Source: Prevotella sp. UBA2739
Lineage (GTDB): Bacteria > Bacteroidota > Bacteroidia > Bacteroidales > Bacteroidaceae
Direction: 5' to 3'
Assembly: GCA_002353525.1 (NCBI GenBank)
Contig: DEJV01000017.1
Span: 2,037 to 43,221, forward strand
Length of the DNA stretch: 41,185 bases
Shown here: piece after piece, positions 33,133-40,830 of the stretch
How the letters are laid out: every line of letters starts with the position of its first letter
Numbering within the stretch: the stretch's first letter is position 1
The notes under the pieces: generated by a model
Told to the model about the DNA's origin: nothing
The model's input: only the letters and a program-made list of their open reading frames with translations
Database searches by the model: none
Translations under genes and position numbers: made by a program

Positions 33133-33253
33133 CGAAGGTACGAGGGTATCGAAGGTACGAAGGCACGAGAATACTCTTGTCCTTTGTCCACACCACCTCA
33201 AGAATTCTCGATAACCGAGACTATTCTCGCACCTCCGTACCCTCGTACCTTCG
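33133..33253. terminator. Long imperfect inverted repeat after ompA
   Basis: CGAAGGTACGAGGGTA (33133-33148) pairs perfectly with 33238-33253. After a 9-base bulge in the left arm, 33158-33173 pairs with 33222-33237 at 13 of 16 positions. An inner hairpin TCTCG-ATAAC-CGAGA sits at 33207-33221. The left arm itself is built of short GGTACGA-type direct repeats. It probably terminates or stabilises ompA mRNA. Confidence 0.6.
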
Positions 33254-33306
33254 CACCCACGTATCTATTGAAACTTAGCACAAAATAAAAAATAATCCGC
33301 CAAATA

Positions 33307-33338
33307 TTTGGTGGATTGTTTTTTTTGTTGTATCTTTG
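33307..33338 (+). promoter_or_regulatory. Promoter of the first tRNA-Val
   Basis: TTTG at 33307-33310 and TATCTTTG at 33331-33338, separated by 20 bases, form a textbook Bacteroidetes promoter. The tRNA starts 21 bases downstream. Confidence 0.75.
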
Positions 33339-33358
33339 CACCCACTTACGACAAGTAA

Positions 33359-33433
33359 GGGCGCTTAGCTCAGCTGGTTTAGAGCATCTGCCTTACAAGC
33401 AGAGGGTCGGCGGTTCGAATCCGTCAGCGCCCA
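33359..33433 (+). tRNA. tRNA-Val (anticodon UAC), copy 1
   Basis: The 75-base cloverleaf has acceptor arms GGGCGCT and AGCGCCC with discriminator A33433. The anticodon arm is TCTGC-CTTACAA-GCAGA, giving anticodon TAC. The T-arm contains GGTTCGAATCC. The 3' CCA is not encoded. It is base-for-base identical to the copy at 35667-35741. Confidence 0.97.
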
Positions 33434-33444
33434 CGAGGGTGGTT

Positions 33445-33482
33445 TCCCTGTTGTCCTTCGGGATGGCAGGGATATTTTTTTT
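33445..33482 (+). terminator. Terminator of the first tRNA-Val
   Basis: TCCCTGTTGTCC (33445-33456) pairs, with wobbles, with GGATGGCAGGGA (33461-33472) around a stable TTCG tetraloop. A run of eight T follows after one TA step. Confidence 0.8.
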
Positions 33483-33558
33483 AGTGTCTGTTTGTGATGA
33501 ATTGTCACCCATACGTAATTTTTTAATCCAAGATGTTAGTTTTTCCTCTTTTTTTTCT

Positions 33559-33566
33559 TACCTTTG
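33559..33566 (+). promoter_or_regulatory. -7 promoter box for the paaK-ACT operon
   Basis: TACCTTTG matches TAnnTTTG and lies 33 bases before the ligase ATG. Confidence 0.6.
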
Positions 33567-33599
33567 TCAGCGGAATAAGCTAATCAAACTAGATGAGAC

Positions 33600-34898
33600 A
33601 TGATTTGGAATCCCAGTATTGAATGTATGGATCGTGAGCAATTGCGCCACATCCAGAGTAAACGTTTGGTGAAGATGGTCGACTATGTCTACCATAACAC
33701 GCCGTTTTATCGTAGTAAGTTCCAGGAGATGGGACTAGTGCCCGAGGATATTAAAGGTATCGAGGATATCTGTAAGTTGCCGTTTACCGATAAGTTGGAT
33801 CTTCGCGACAACTACCCCTTTGGGCTGGCAGCTGTTCCTATGAGTCAGATTGTACGTATTCATGCCTCTTCGGGCACAACGGGTAAACCCGTTGTCGTAC
33901 TTCATACACGTAAAGACTTGGCAATGTGGGCAGAGAGCATCTCCCGTGCGTTCACTGCCTATGGTGCCTCTAAGGACGATGTGTTCCAAGTGTCCTATGG
34001 CTATGGTTTGTTTACGGGAGGACTGGGTGCGCACGACGGTGCGCAGAACATTGGTGCCAGTGTGATTCCCATGTCGTCGGGCAATACGCAGAAGCAGATT
34101 ACGCTGATGCATGATTTCGGGGCAACTGTGCTCTGTTGCACGCCTTCTTATGCGCAGTTCCTGGGCGAGGCCATGCTGGAGTCTGAGTGGAAACGCGACG
34201 AGTTTAAGTTGCGCATCGGTGCCTTTGGCGCAGAGCCCTGGACCGAGAACATGCGTGTCAAATTGGAAGAGACCATGGGCATCAAGGCATACGACATCTA
34301 CGGACTGAGCGAGGTGGCTGGTCCTGGCGTCGGCTTTGAGTGCGAGTGTCAGCATGGCACCCATCTGAATGAAGATTATTTCTATCCCGAGATTGTCAAT
34401 CCCGATACCGGTGAGCCGCTGCCTGAGGGCACATTAGGCGAACTGTGCTTCACCCATCTCACCAAAGAGGGCATGCCATTGCTGCGTTATCGCACGCACG
34501 ACCTGACCGCCCTGCACTACGAGAAGTGCGAGTGTGGCCGGACCCTTGTGCGCATGGACCGCATCCTTGGCCGTTGCGACGACATGCTCATCATCCGTGG
34601 CGTCAATGTGTTCCCGTCACAAATCGAGGCAGTCATCCTCACCCAACCCGAGTTCGAGCCGCATTTCCTCTTGACGGTCGACCGCGTAAACAATACCGAT
34701 ACCAGCGAGTTGAAGGTGGAGGTGAAAGACGAATTCTTCACCGACGATATGGCCACGATGGTAGGCCTGCAGAAGAAACTCGAGTCAGAGTTGCGCAGTG
34801 TCATCGGTCTTGGCTTTAAGGTGCGCCTAGTAGAGCCTAAGGGCATCGAGCGCAGTACCGGCAAGGCCAAACGTGTTATCGACAAGCGCGTGTTGTAG
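33600..34898 (+). CDS. paaK: Phenylacetate--CoA ligase family enzyme
   Basis: The 432-residue adenylate-forming enzyme shows the AMP-binding P-loop HASSGTTGKPVVVLHT, the YGLSEVAGPG motif and the C-terminal RGVNVFPSQIE hinge of the PaaK family. It activates phenylacetate or another aryl acid to its CoA thioester with ATP. The paired ACT-domain gene downstream is the arrangement seen in many anaerobes near indolepyruvate:ferredoxin oxidoreductase, where aryl-CoA formation yields ATP in reverse during amino acid fermentation. That oxidoreductase is not in this window, so direction and substrate are inferred. Length is normal and the gene intact. Confidence 0.9.
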   Translation: MIWNPSIECMDREQLRHIQSKRLVKMVDYVYHNTPFYRSKFQEMGLVPEDIKGIEDICKLPFTDKLDLRDNYPFGLAAVPMSQIVRIHASSGTTGKPVVVLHTRKDLAMWAESISRAFTAYGASKDDVFQVSYGYGLFTGGLGAHDGAQNIGASVIPMSSGNTQKQITLMHDFGATVLCCTPSYAQFLGEAMLESEWKRDEFKLRIGAFGAEPWTENMRVKLEETMGIKAYDIYGLSEVAGPGVGFECECQHGTHLNEDYFYPEIVNPDTGEPLPEGTLGELCFTHLTKEGMPLLRYRTHDLTALHYEKCECGRTLVRMDRILGRCDDMLIIRGVNVFPSQIEAVILTQPEFEPHFLLTVDRVNNTDTSELKVEVKDEFFTDDMATMVGLQKKLESELRSVIGLGFKVRLVEPKGIERSTGKAKRVIDKRVL

Positions 34899-34899
34899 T

Positions 34900-35043
34900 C
34901 TCAATCAATTCTCCGTAGGAGACGGTTGTGCCGTCGCAAAAGTTGATAAAACCATAAGTTGTAACCTCAATCAATTCTCCGTAGGCGGCGGTTGTGCCGT
35001 CGCAAAAGTTGATAAAACCATAAGTTGTAACCTCAATAAATTG
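34900..35043 (+). repeat. 66-bp tandem repeat between the ligase and ACT genes
   Basis: Copies 34900-34965 and 34966-35031 differ at only two positions; a third truncated copy begins at 35032. Each contains a small hairpin, GACGG-TTGTG-CCGTC in copy 1 and GGCGG-TTGTG-CCGTC in copy 2, where one change keeps a G-T pair. The frame stays open through it, but the ACT protein start lies beyond, so it is most likely leader sequence. Confidence 0.85.
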
Positions 35044-35049
35044 AATAGT

Positions 35050-35475
35050 ATGAGAGCAAAACAATTATCCATTTTTTTGGAGAACAAGTCTGGCCGGCTC
35101 ACCGAAGTGACCGAGGCATTGGGCAGGGCAGGGGTGAACCTCAGTGCCATGAGTATTGCCGACAATAGCGACTTTGGCATTCTCCGTTGTATCGTTTCTG
35201 ACCCTGACAAGGCTTATCGCGTACTCAAAGACGAGCATTTCGCCGTGAAGATTACCGATGTGATAGGCTTCACCTGTCCTAATACCAGCGGTTCGCTGGC
35301 AGTGGTGCTGAAATATCTTAGCGACAGGGGCGTGTTCATCGAGTATATGTATTCGTTTGCCAATGGCAACGTGGCCAACATCGTCATCCGCCCCACCGAT
35401 CTGGAATCGTGCGAGCGCATCCTTGAAGAGAAGAAGGTCGACCTCATGGCCGACAGCGACCTCTATAGGCTCTAG
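35050..35475 (+). CDS. ACT-domain protein, partner of the CoA ligase
   Basis: From the ATG at 35050 (MRAKQLSIFLENKSGRLTEV) the protein is 141 residues with two ACT domains: residues about 1-70 and 70-141, the second with SGSLAVVLKYLSDRGVFIEY. ACT domains bind amino acids or similar small ligands. A longer frame from 34873 would translate the 66-bp tandem repeat and has no family-like N-terminus, so I reject it. Pairing with a phenylacetate-CoA ligase suggests control or sensing of aromatic amino acid breakdown. The stop TAG is at 35473-35475, just before a terminator hairpin. Confidence 0.87.
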   Translation: MRAKQLSIFLENKSGRLTEVTEALGRAGVNLSAMSIADNSDFGILRCIVSDPDKAYRVLKDEHFAVKITDVIGFTCPNTSGSLAVVLKYLSDRGVFIEYMYSFANGNVANIVIRPTDLESCERILEEKKVDLMADSDLYRL

Positions 35476-35478
35476 AGC

Positions 35479-35512
35479 TCTAGGGTGGCTTGAATCACCA
35501 AGTCACCCTAGA
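35479..35512 (+). terminator. Terminator-like hairpin after the ACT gene
   Basis: TCTAGGGTGGCTTG (35479-35492) pairs with CAAGTCACCCTAGA (35499-35512) with one wobble and a 6-base loop. No T-run follows directly. Confidence 0.6.
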
Positions 35513-35515
35513 ACT

Positions 35516-35587
35516 TCCGAATCCTCCGATTGGTCTGAATTCTCTGAATATTCTGATTACTCTGATTATTCCGATTATTCCGAATCC
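35516..35587. repeat. 9-bp tandem repeat (eight units)
   Basis: Eight 9-bp units of the type TCTGATTAT / TCCGAATCC run without break from 35516. They lie between the ACT gene hairpin and the promoter of the second tRNA. Confidence 0.8.
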
Positions 35588-35617
35588 TCCCTCTCCCTCC
35601 AAAAACTTCCTCAAAAA

Positions 35618-35649
35618 TTTGGCTGGTTCAAATTTTTGCCGTACCTTTG
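35618..35649 (+). promoter_or_regulatory. Promoter of the second tRNA-Val
   Basis: TTTG at 35618-35621 and TACCTTTG at 35642-35649 have the same 20-base spacing as the promoter of the first copy. The tRNA starts 18 bases after the box. Confidence 0.75.
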
Positions 35650-35666
35650 CACCCGCAAACAAAAAA

Positions 35667-35741
35667 GGGCGCTTAGCTCAGCTGGTTTAGAGCATCTGCC
35701 TTACAAGCAGAGGGTCGGCGGTTCGAATCCGTCAGCGCCCA
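35667..35741 (+). tRNA. tRNA-Val (anticodon UAC), copy 2
   Basis: Identical over all 75 bases to 33359-33433, including anticodon loop CTTACAA. CCA is not encoded. It has its own promoter and a strong terminator. Confidence 0.97.
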
Positions 35742-35748
35742 CAAAATC

Positions 35749-35786
35749 AAGAGAAACTGCAATTTTTGCAGTTTCTCTTCTTTTTA
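35749..35786 (+). terminator. Terminator of the second tRNA-Val
   Basis: AAGAGAAACTGCAA (35749-35762) pairs perfectly with TTGCAGTTTCTCTT (35766-35779) around a TTT loop, followed by CTTTTT. A textbook intrinsic terminator. Confidence 0.85.
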
Positions 35787-35831
35787 TGAAAAATTATCTA
35801 TCCTGCATTCTCAATTATCAATTTTAATTAG

Positions 35832-35839
35832 TAACTTTG
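35832..35839 (+). promoter_or_regulatory. -7 promoter box for purB
   Basis: TAACTTTG matches TAnnTTTG, 23 bases before the purB ATG. Confidence 0.65.
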
Positions 35840-35862
35840 CATCCTCAATAAATAGTATAGTT

Positions 35863-37224
35863 ATGAATTTAGATGTACTTACAGCTATCTCTCCCGTTGA
35901 CGGACGTTATAGAGGCAAAACAGAATCACTGGCAGCTTACTTTTCTGAGTATGCGCTTATTCGCTATCGCGTGCGCGTAGAGATTGAGTATTTCATTACT
36001 TTGTGCGAACTGCCATTGCCCCAGCTGGCTAGTTTCAGTCAGACACTTTTCCCCCGCCTGCGTGCAATCTATGAAGAGTTTACCGAGGCCGACGCTCAGC
36101 GGGTGAAAGATATTGAGAAAATCACCAACCATGATGTCAAGGCTGTAGAGTATTTCATCAAAGAGGAGTTCGACAAAATCTCGGCTTCCTCGAATGTCTC
36201 GCTCGACCCTTATAAGGAGTTCATCCATTTCGGGCTGACCTCTCAGGACATCAACAACACCAGCGTACCACTTTCTATTAAGGATGCTCTCAATGATGTG
36301 TTCTATCCTCAGGTGGAAGAACTCATCGCCCAACTGCAGCAGTATGCCGACGAGTGGAAAGATGTGTCCATGCTAGCTAAGACACACGGACAACCTGCGT
36401 CGCCCACCCGTCTGGGTAAGGAGATCATGGTCTATGTCTATCGTCTCACCGAACAGCTCAATGGCCTGAAGAACATTCCCCTCACTGCAAAGTTTGGCGG
36501 TGCTACAGGTAACTTCAATGCCCACCATGTGGCTTATCCCACCTACGACTGGCGCACATTCGGCAACCGTTTCGTAAGCGAGAAGCTCGGATTGCAGCGC
36601 GAGCAATATACCACGCAAATCAGCAACTACGACTGGCTGGGTGCTATCTTCGATGGCATTCGTCGCATCAATACCATCATTTTAGACCTTGACCGCGATT
36701 TCTGGATGTATATATCCATGGAGTATTTCAAGCAGAAGATTAAGGCTGGCGAGGTAGGCTCTAGTGCTATGCCTCACAAGGTGAATCCCATCGACTATGA
36801 GAATAGTGAGGGCAACCTGGGAATGGCGAACGCCATCCTGCAGTTCCTGGCACAGAAATTGCCAGTAAGCCGCTTGCAGCGCGATCTTACCGACAGCACC
36901 GTGCTGCGCAATGTCGGTGTGCCCCTCGGGCATTGTGTCATCGCCATCCAGAGTACTCTGAAGGGACTGCGTAAACTCATCCTCAACGAGGAGCGGCTGG
37001 CTGAAGATTTGGATAACACGTGGGCAGTGGTTGCCGAGGCCATTCAGACCATTCTTCGCCGTGAGGCCTATCCGCATCCCTACGAGGCACTGAAAGCTTT
37101 AACCCGCACGAACGAGAAGATGACCGAAGAAACGATTCACGCCTTCATTCAGACTTTAAACGTCAGCGATGATGTGAAAGCAGAATTGATGCAGATTACT
37201 CCCGCCAACTATACAGGTATTTAA
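35863..37224 (+). CDS. purB: Adenylosuccinate lyase
   Basis: The 453-residue protein belongs to the fumarase/aspartase superfamily. The flexible signature loop GSSAMPHKVNPIDYENSEGN contains the catalytic Ser. Other conserved parts are FGLTSQDINNT and KTHGQPASPTRLGKE, the latter carrying the catalytic His. It catalyses two steps of purine synthesis: SAICAR to AICAR, and adenylosuccinate to AMP. It resembles the E. coli-type enzyme in length (456). With guaB it makes two purine genes in the window, although they are 10 kb apart and separately promoted. Confidence 0.95.
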   Translation: MNLDVLTAISPVDGRYRGKTESLAAYFSEYALIRYRVRVEIEYFITLCELPLPQLASFSQTLFPRLRAIYEEFTEADAQRVKDIEKITNHDVKAVEYFIKEEFDKISASSNVSLDPYKEFIHFGLTSQDINNTSVPLSIKDALNDVFYPQVEELIAQLQQYADEWKDVSMLAKTHGQPASPTRLGKEIMVYVYRLTEQLNGLKNIPLTAKFGGATGNFNAHHVAYPTYDWRTFGNRFVSEKLGLQREQYTTQISNYDWLGAIFDGIRRINTIILDLDRDFWMYISMEYFKQKIKAGEVGSSAMPHKVNPIDYENSEGNLGMANAILQFLAQKLPVSRLQRDLTDSTVLRNVGVPLGHCVIAIQSTLKGLRKLILNEERLAEDLDNTWAVVAEAIQTILRREAYPHPYEALKALTRTNEKMTEETIHAFIQTLNVSDDVKAELMQITPANYTGI

Positions 37225-37271
37225 TCATCAGCCACCAGTTGCCAATAATCATCTCAGGCATGGAGGCTTTA

Positions 37272-37299
37272 ATTATCAATTATCAATTGTCAATTATCA
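37272..37299. repeat. Heptamer repeat after purB
   Basis: Four 7-bp units ATTATCA, ATTATCA, ATTGTCA, ATTATCA run from 37272. Similar AATTATCAATT sequence also appears before purB near 35812-35823. Confidence 0.75.
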
Positions 37300-37350
37300 A
37301 ATCATTTAAATAGTACTAACCGCCGTGAGGCAAAGTAAAAAAGTTTCATT

Positions 37351-38757
37351 ATGATGGATTCAGAATTAAACAAGACACAGGAAACACAGTCTACCGAGAA
37401 TGAGAGCACCCGAGAGGGGTATCGCTCATCAGAACAAGGAAACAGCTATGCAGGCTACAGAAGCGTAGGACGTTCGCCACGCCCACGCATTCACTCTCAA
37501 CAACGTACTTATAACAGAACGGAGAATAACGACGAAGGCGGATTCCGCCCTGAGGGATTCGGAGCCGGGCTCCAGTCGCAGCAGGGACAGCGACCCTACC
37601 GTCCTCGTAACAACTATGGAAATCAAGGTGGCTATGGCCAGCAGCGTGGAGGTTACCAACAGCGTCCGCAGCAAGGCTATCGCCCCCGCTATAATAATAA
37701 TGAAGGTGAGGAGCAGCAGGGCTATCAGCCCCGTCAGGGTGGTTACCAGCAGCGCCAGGGCGGCTACCAGCAGCGTGGTGGCTATGGCCAGCAGCGTCAG
37801 GGTGGCTATCAGCAGCGCGGTGGCTACGGTCAGCAGCGTCAGGGCGGTTATGGTCAGCAGCGCCAAGGTGGCTACGGCCAGCAGCGTCAGGGTGGCTTCA
37901 ATAACCAGTATAACAACTATGGTGCTTATTCACCCTCTCCCTACCGTAAGCCTTCGCGTCGCAATCAGCCCTACGACCCGAATGCAAAATACAGCATGAA
38001 GAAGCGCATTGAGTACAAGGAGGAGAACTACGATCCCAATGAGCCGGTGCGTCTGAACAAGTTCTTGGCTAATGCAGGTGTGTGCAGCCGTCGCGAGGCC
38101 GATGAGTTCATCACAGCCGGAGTGGTGAAGGTGAACGGTGAGGTGGTAACCGAACTGGGTACCAAGATCCTGCGCACCGACAGCGTGATGTTCCACGACC
38201 AGCCCGTAACACTTGAGAAAAAAGTTTACGTACTGCTCAACAAACCGAAGGATTATGTCACAACAAGTGACGACCCGCAGCAGCGCAAGACGGTCATGGA
38301 CCTCGTCAAGAACGCATGTCCCGAGCGCATCTATCCCGTAGGCCGTCTCGACCGCAATACCACGGGTGTGCTTCTCCTGACCAACGATGGCGACCTTGCC
38401 AGCAAACTCACTCATCCTAAGTTCCTCAAGAAGAAGGTTTACCACGTCTATCTTGATAAGAAGGTGGCTGCCAGCGACCTCCAGCAGATTGCCGACGGCA
38501 TCACCCTCGACGATGGTGAGATTCGTGCCGATGCTGTTGAGTATGCCAGCGACACCGACAAGAGTCAGGTTGGCATCGAAATCCACAGCGGCAAAAACCG
38601 CATCGTGCGTCGTATCTTCGAGCATCTTGGCTATCGCGTCGTTAAACTCGACCGTGTCCAGTTTGCCGGACTCACTAAGAAGAACGTTCGTCGTGGCGAC
38701 TGGCGCTTCCTCACCGAGAAGGAAGTCGAAATGCTCCGCATGGGCGCATTTGAGTAA
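37351..38757 (+). CDS. rluB: 23S rRNA pseudouridine synthase (RluB type) with a Gly/Arg/Gln-rich N-terminus
   Basis: The 468-residue protein joins a disordered N-terminal half to a normal RsuA/RluB enzyme. Residues about 1-225 are low in complexity, with about ten copies of GGYGQQRQ-type units between 90 and 190. The S4 RNA-binding domain starts around residue 230 (PVRLNKFLANAGVCSRREAD). The catalytic domain has the signature GRLDRNTTGVLLLTNDGDL, with the catalytic Asp in GRLD. RluB modifies helix 89 region uridine in 23S rRNA. Adjacent ATG codons at 37351 and 37354 leave the start uncertain by one codon. The extension probably adds RNA binding or condensation; that is inference. Confidence 0.9.
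   Translation: MMDSELNKTQETQSTENESTREGYRSSEQGNSYAGYRSVGRSPRPRIHSQQRTYNRTENNDEGGFRPEGFGAGLQSQQGQRPYRPRNNYGNQGGYGQQRGGYQQRPQQGYRPRYNNNEGEEQQGYQPRQGGYQQRQGGYQQRGGYGQQRQGGYQQRGGYGQQRQGGYGQQRQGGYGQQRQGGFNNQYNNYGAYSPSPYRKPSRRNQPYDPNAKYSMKKRIEYKEENYDPNEPVRLNKFLANAGVCSRREADEFITAGVVKVNGEVVTELGTKILRTDSVMFHDQPVTLEKKVYVLLNKPKDYVTTSDDPQQRKTVMDLVKNACPERIYPVGRLDRNTTGVLLLTNDGDLASKLTHPKFLKKKVYHVYLDKKVAASDLQQIADGITLDDGEIRADAVEYASDTDKSQVGIEIHSGKNRIVRRIFEHLGYRVVKLDRVQFAGLTKKNVRRGDWRFLTEKEVEMLRMGAFE
37619..37905 (+). repeat. In-frame Gly-Tyr-Gln-Arg repeat in rluB
   Basis: Multiples of about 24 bp such as GGTGGCTATGGCCAGCAGCG recur with small changes and encode GGYGQQRQ and GGYQQRQ blocks. The minus-strand frame through it is a hydrophobic artefact of the repeat. 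Confidence 0.8.
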
Positions 38758-38834
38758 TTCTTAATGGATGCAAGGATTTAGATGGAGTTATAGCGTACCG
38801 CTAAGGAAGTAGAAGTCAAAAGCATATAGCAGCA

Positions 38835-39212
38835 ATGAGTACATTTGAGAATGTTCTGGCTTGGCAGAAAGCACATATGTTCGTCTTGGCTGTGTATAAA
38901 GTGACTCGGAAATTCCCGGAATTTGAAAAATACGGGTTGTGTTCTCAGTTCCAGCGGGCTGCCGTTTCTGTTCCTGCAAATATAGCAGAAGGTTATCGTA
39001 AGATAAGTCAGGCAGATAAACTCCGTTTTATGAATATTTCACAAGGCAGTTTGGAAGAATGCAGGTACTACTGCATTCTTTCAAGAGACCTTGGATATAT
39101 GGACTTGCAAGAATACGAAGATTTGCATTCTCGTGCGAATGAAGTTAGTTTTCTTCTCAATGCCTACATGAAAGGAATTGCAGAGAATAAATATAAAAAT
39201 TCAATAGAATAA
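38835..39212 (+). CDS. Four-helix bundle protein (S23 / 23S intervening-sequence family)
   Basis: The 125-residue protein matches the small four-helix bundle family (PF05635/TIGR02436). It begins with the typical FENVLAWQKAHMFVLAVYKV helix, followed by FPEFEKYGLCSQFQRAAVSV, PANIAEGYRK and a GSLEECRYYCILSRDLGY segment. The first members were found inside 23S rRNA intervening sequences, but many, like this one, are free-standing genes; no rRNA is present here. Its function is unknown, although some members sit near retroelements. Upstream (38758-38834) I see no promoter box. Base composition is slightly more A/T-rich than in rluB and asnS. Confidence 0.88.
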   Translation: MSTFENVLAWQKAHMFVLAVYKVTRKFPEFEKYGLCSQFQRAAVSVPANIAEGYRKISQADKLRFMNISQGSLEECRYYCILSRDLGYMDLQEYEDLHSRANEVSFLLNAYMKGIAENKYKNSIE

Positions 39213-39333
39213 CTTTGAATAGAAGGTGAGAGTATCTAACAAAGTATAGGAAAAAGTTGGGAACCTCGGAAAGTAATGACATCCTATCCCTCTCCTCCCT
39301 TTCTTTCCTCTCCTCCCTCTAAATAACAAACCA

Positions 39334-40830
39334 ATGAAACGAACAAAAGTAATAGATGCTCTCCGTAGCACTGCTTACGGCGAGCCAATCTGTGTAAAAG
39401 GCTGGGTACGTACCCACCGCTCAAGCAAAGCCGTCGACTTTATCGCTCTTAACGATGGCTCTACAATCAAAAACATTCAAGTCGTTGTCGACCCTTCTTG
39501 CCCCGTTGACAGTGGCAACGAGAATCTGGCTCTGAAAGACATCACCACCGGCTCTTGCCTCTGTGTCATCGGCAAACTCGTTGAGAGTCCCGCTGCTGGT
39601 CAGGCATCCGAGGTGCAGGCCGAGTCTATCGAGATCTATGGCGCCTGTGGCAGCGACTATCCCATGCAGAAGAAAGGACAGAGCTTCGAGTATATGCGCG
39701 AGCATGCACACATGCGCCTCCGTACCAATACCTTCGGAGCCGTCATGCGCATCCGCCACAACATGGCCATGGCCATCCATACCTATTTCCACGAGCATGG
39801 ATTCTTCTATTTCCATACACCGCTCATCACCGCCAGCGACTGCGAGGGTGCGGGAAATATGTTCCAGGTGACCACCAAAAACCTTTACGACCTGAAGAAA
39901 GATGAGGATGGCAAAATCATTTATGATGACGATTTCTTTGGCGAGCAGACCTCACTCACCGTCAGCGGACAGCTGGAGGGCGAGCTGGGAGCAACGGCTC
40001 TCGGTGCCATCTACACCTTCGGACCCACCTTCCGTGCAGAGAACAGCAACACACCGCGCCATTTGGCTGAGTTCTGGATGGTAGAGCCTGAAGTAGCCTT
40101 CATCGACCAGGAAGAACTCATGAATCTTGAGGAAGACTTCATCAAGTACTGTGTGCGCTGGGCACTCGACAACTGCAAAGACGATCTCGAGTTCCTCAAC
40201 AAGATGATCGACAAGACGCTTATCGCACGTCTCGAGGGTGTTCTCAAAGAGACCTTTGTGCGTCTGCCCTATACCGAAGGCATCAACATCCTGCAGGAAG
40301 CCATCAAGAAAGGCAAGAAGTTTGAGTTCCCATGCAACTGGGGCGACGACCTTGCCAGCGAGCACGAGCGCTACCTAGTGGAAGAGCATTTCCGCAAGCC
40401 CGTCATCATGACCGACTATCCCCGCTCTTTCAAGTCCTTCTACATGAAACAAAACCCCGCCGCTCCCAGTTCCGTATGTGTCGGTACCACCGACACCGCA
40501 GCCACCGACACCACACCGTCCATCGGCTACAAGGGAGCCATTGCCCCAGGTCCCACCATGCAGGGCACCGATGTGCTCTTCCCGCAGATTGGCGAGATCA
40601 TCGGAGGTTCCGTACGTGAGGAGAGCTACGACAAACTCATGAGCGAGGTGGAGCGCCGCCAGATGGATAAGACCCACCTGTGGTGGTATCTTGACACCCG
40701 CCGTTGGGGCACATGCCCGCACGGAGGCTTCGGCCTTGGCTTCGAGCGACTCATCCTCTTCGTCACAGGCATGCAGAACATCCGCGATGTCATCCCCTTC
40801 CCACGCACGCCGAAGAACGCCAACTTCTAA
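39334..40830 (+). CDS. asnS: Asparaginyl-tRNA synthetase
   Basis: The 498-residue class IIb synthetase has an N-terminal OB-fold for the anticodon (ICVKGWVRTHRSSKAVDFIA). Class II motif 2 falls around FGPTFRAENSNTPRHLAEFW, and motif 3 is the final GLGFERLILFVTG. The C-terminus IRDVIPFPRTPKNANF is highly typical for AsnRS and separates it from AspRS. It attaches asparagine to tRNA-Asn. It is somewhat longer than the E. coli enzyme (466); a small insertion lies near KKDEDGKIIYDDDF. The upstream gap 39213-39333 ends in a pyrimidine-rich tract (39284-39319) just before the start. Confidence 0.95.
   Translation: MKRTKVIDALRSTAYGEPICVKGWVRTHRSSKAVDFIALNDGSTIKNIQVVVDPSCPVDSGNENLALKDITTGSCLCVIGKLVESPAAGQASEVQAESIEIYGACGSDYPMQKKGQSFEYMREHAHMRLRTNTFGAVMRIRHNMAMAIHTYFHEHGFFYFHTPLITASDCEGAGNMFQVTTKNLYDLKKDEDGKIIYDDDFFGEQTSLTVSGQLEGELGATALGAIYTFGPTFRAENSNTPRHLAEFWMVEPEVAFIDQEELMNLEEDFIKYCVRWALDNCKDDLEFLNKMIDKTLIARLEGVLKETFVRLPYTEGINILQEAIKKGKKFEFPCNWGDDLASEHERYLVEEHFRKPVIMTDYPRSFKSFYMKQNPAAPSSVCVGTTDTAATDTTPSIGYKGAIAPGPTMQGTDVLFPQIGEIIGGSVREESYDKLMSEVERRQMDKTHLWWYLDTRRWGTCPHGGFGLGFERLILFVTGMQNIRDVIPFPRTPKNANF

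Noticed and set aside
34873..35049. N-terminal extension of the ACT protein
   Set aside because: The extra 59 residues are a translation of the 66-bp tandem repeat; the family start is MRAKQLSIF at 35050.
37429..37866. Hydrophobic minus-strand frame opposite the rluB repeat
   Set aside because: It is the complement of the Gly/Gln/Arg repeat; Leu/Ala/Thr richness comes from the codon pattern, not from a membrane protein.
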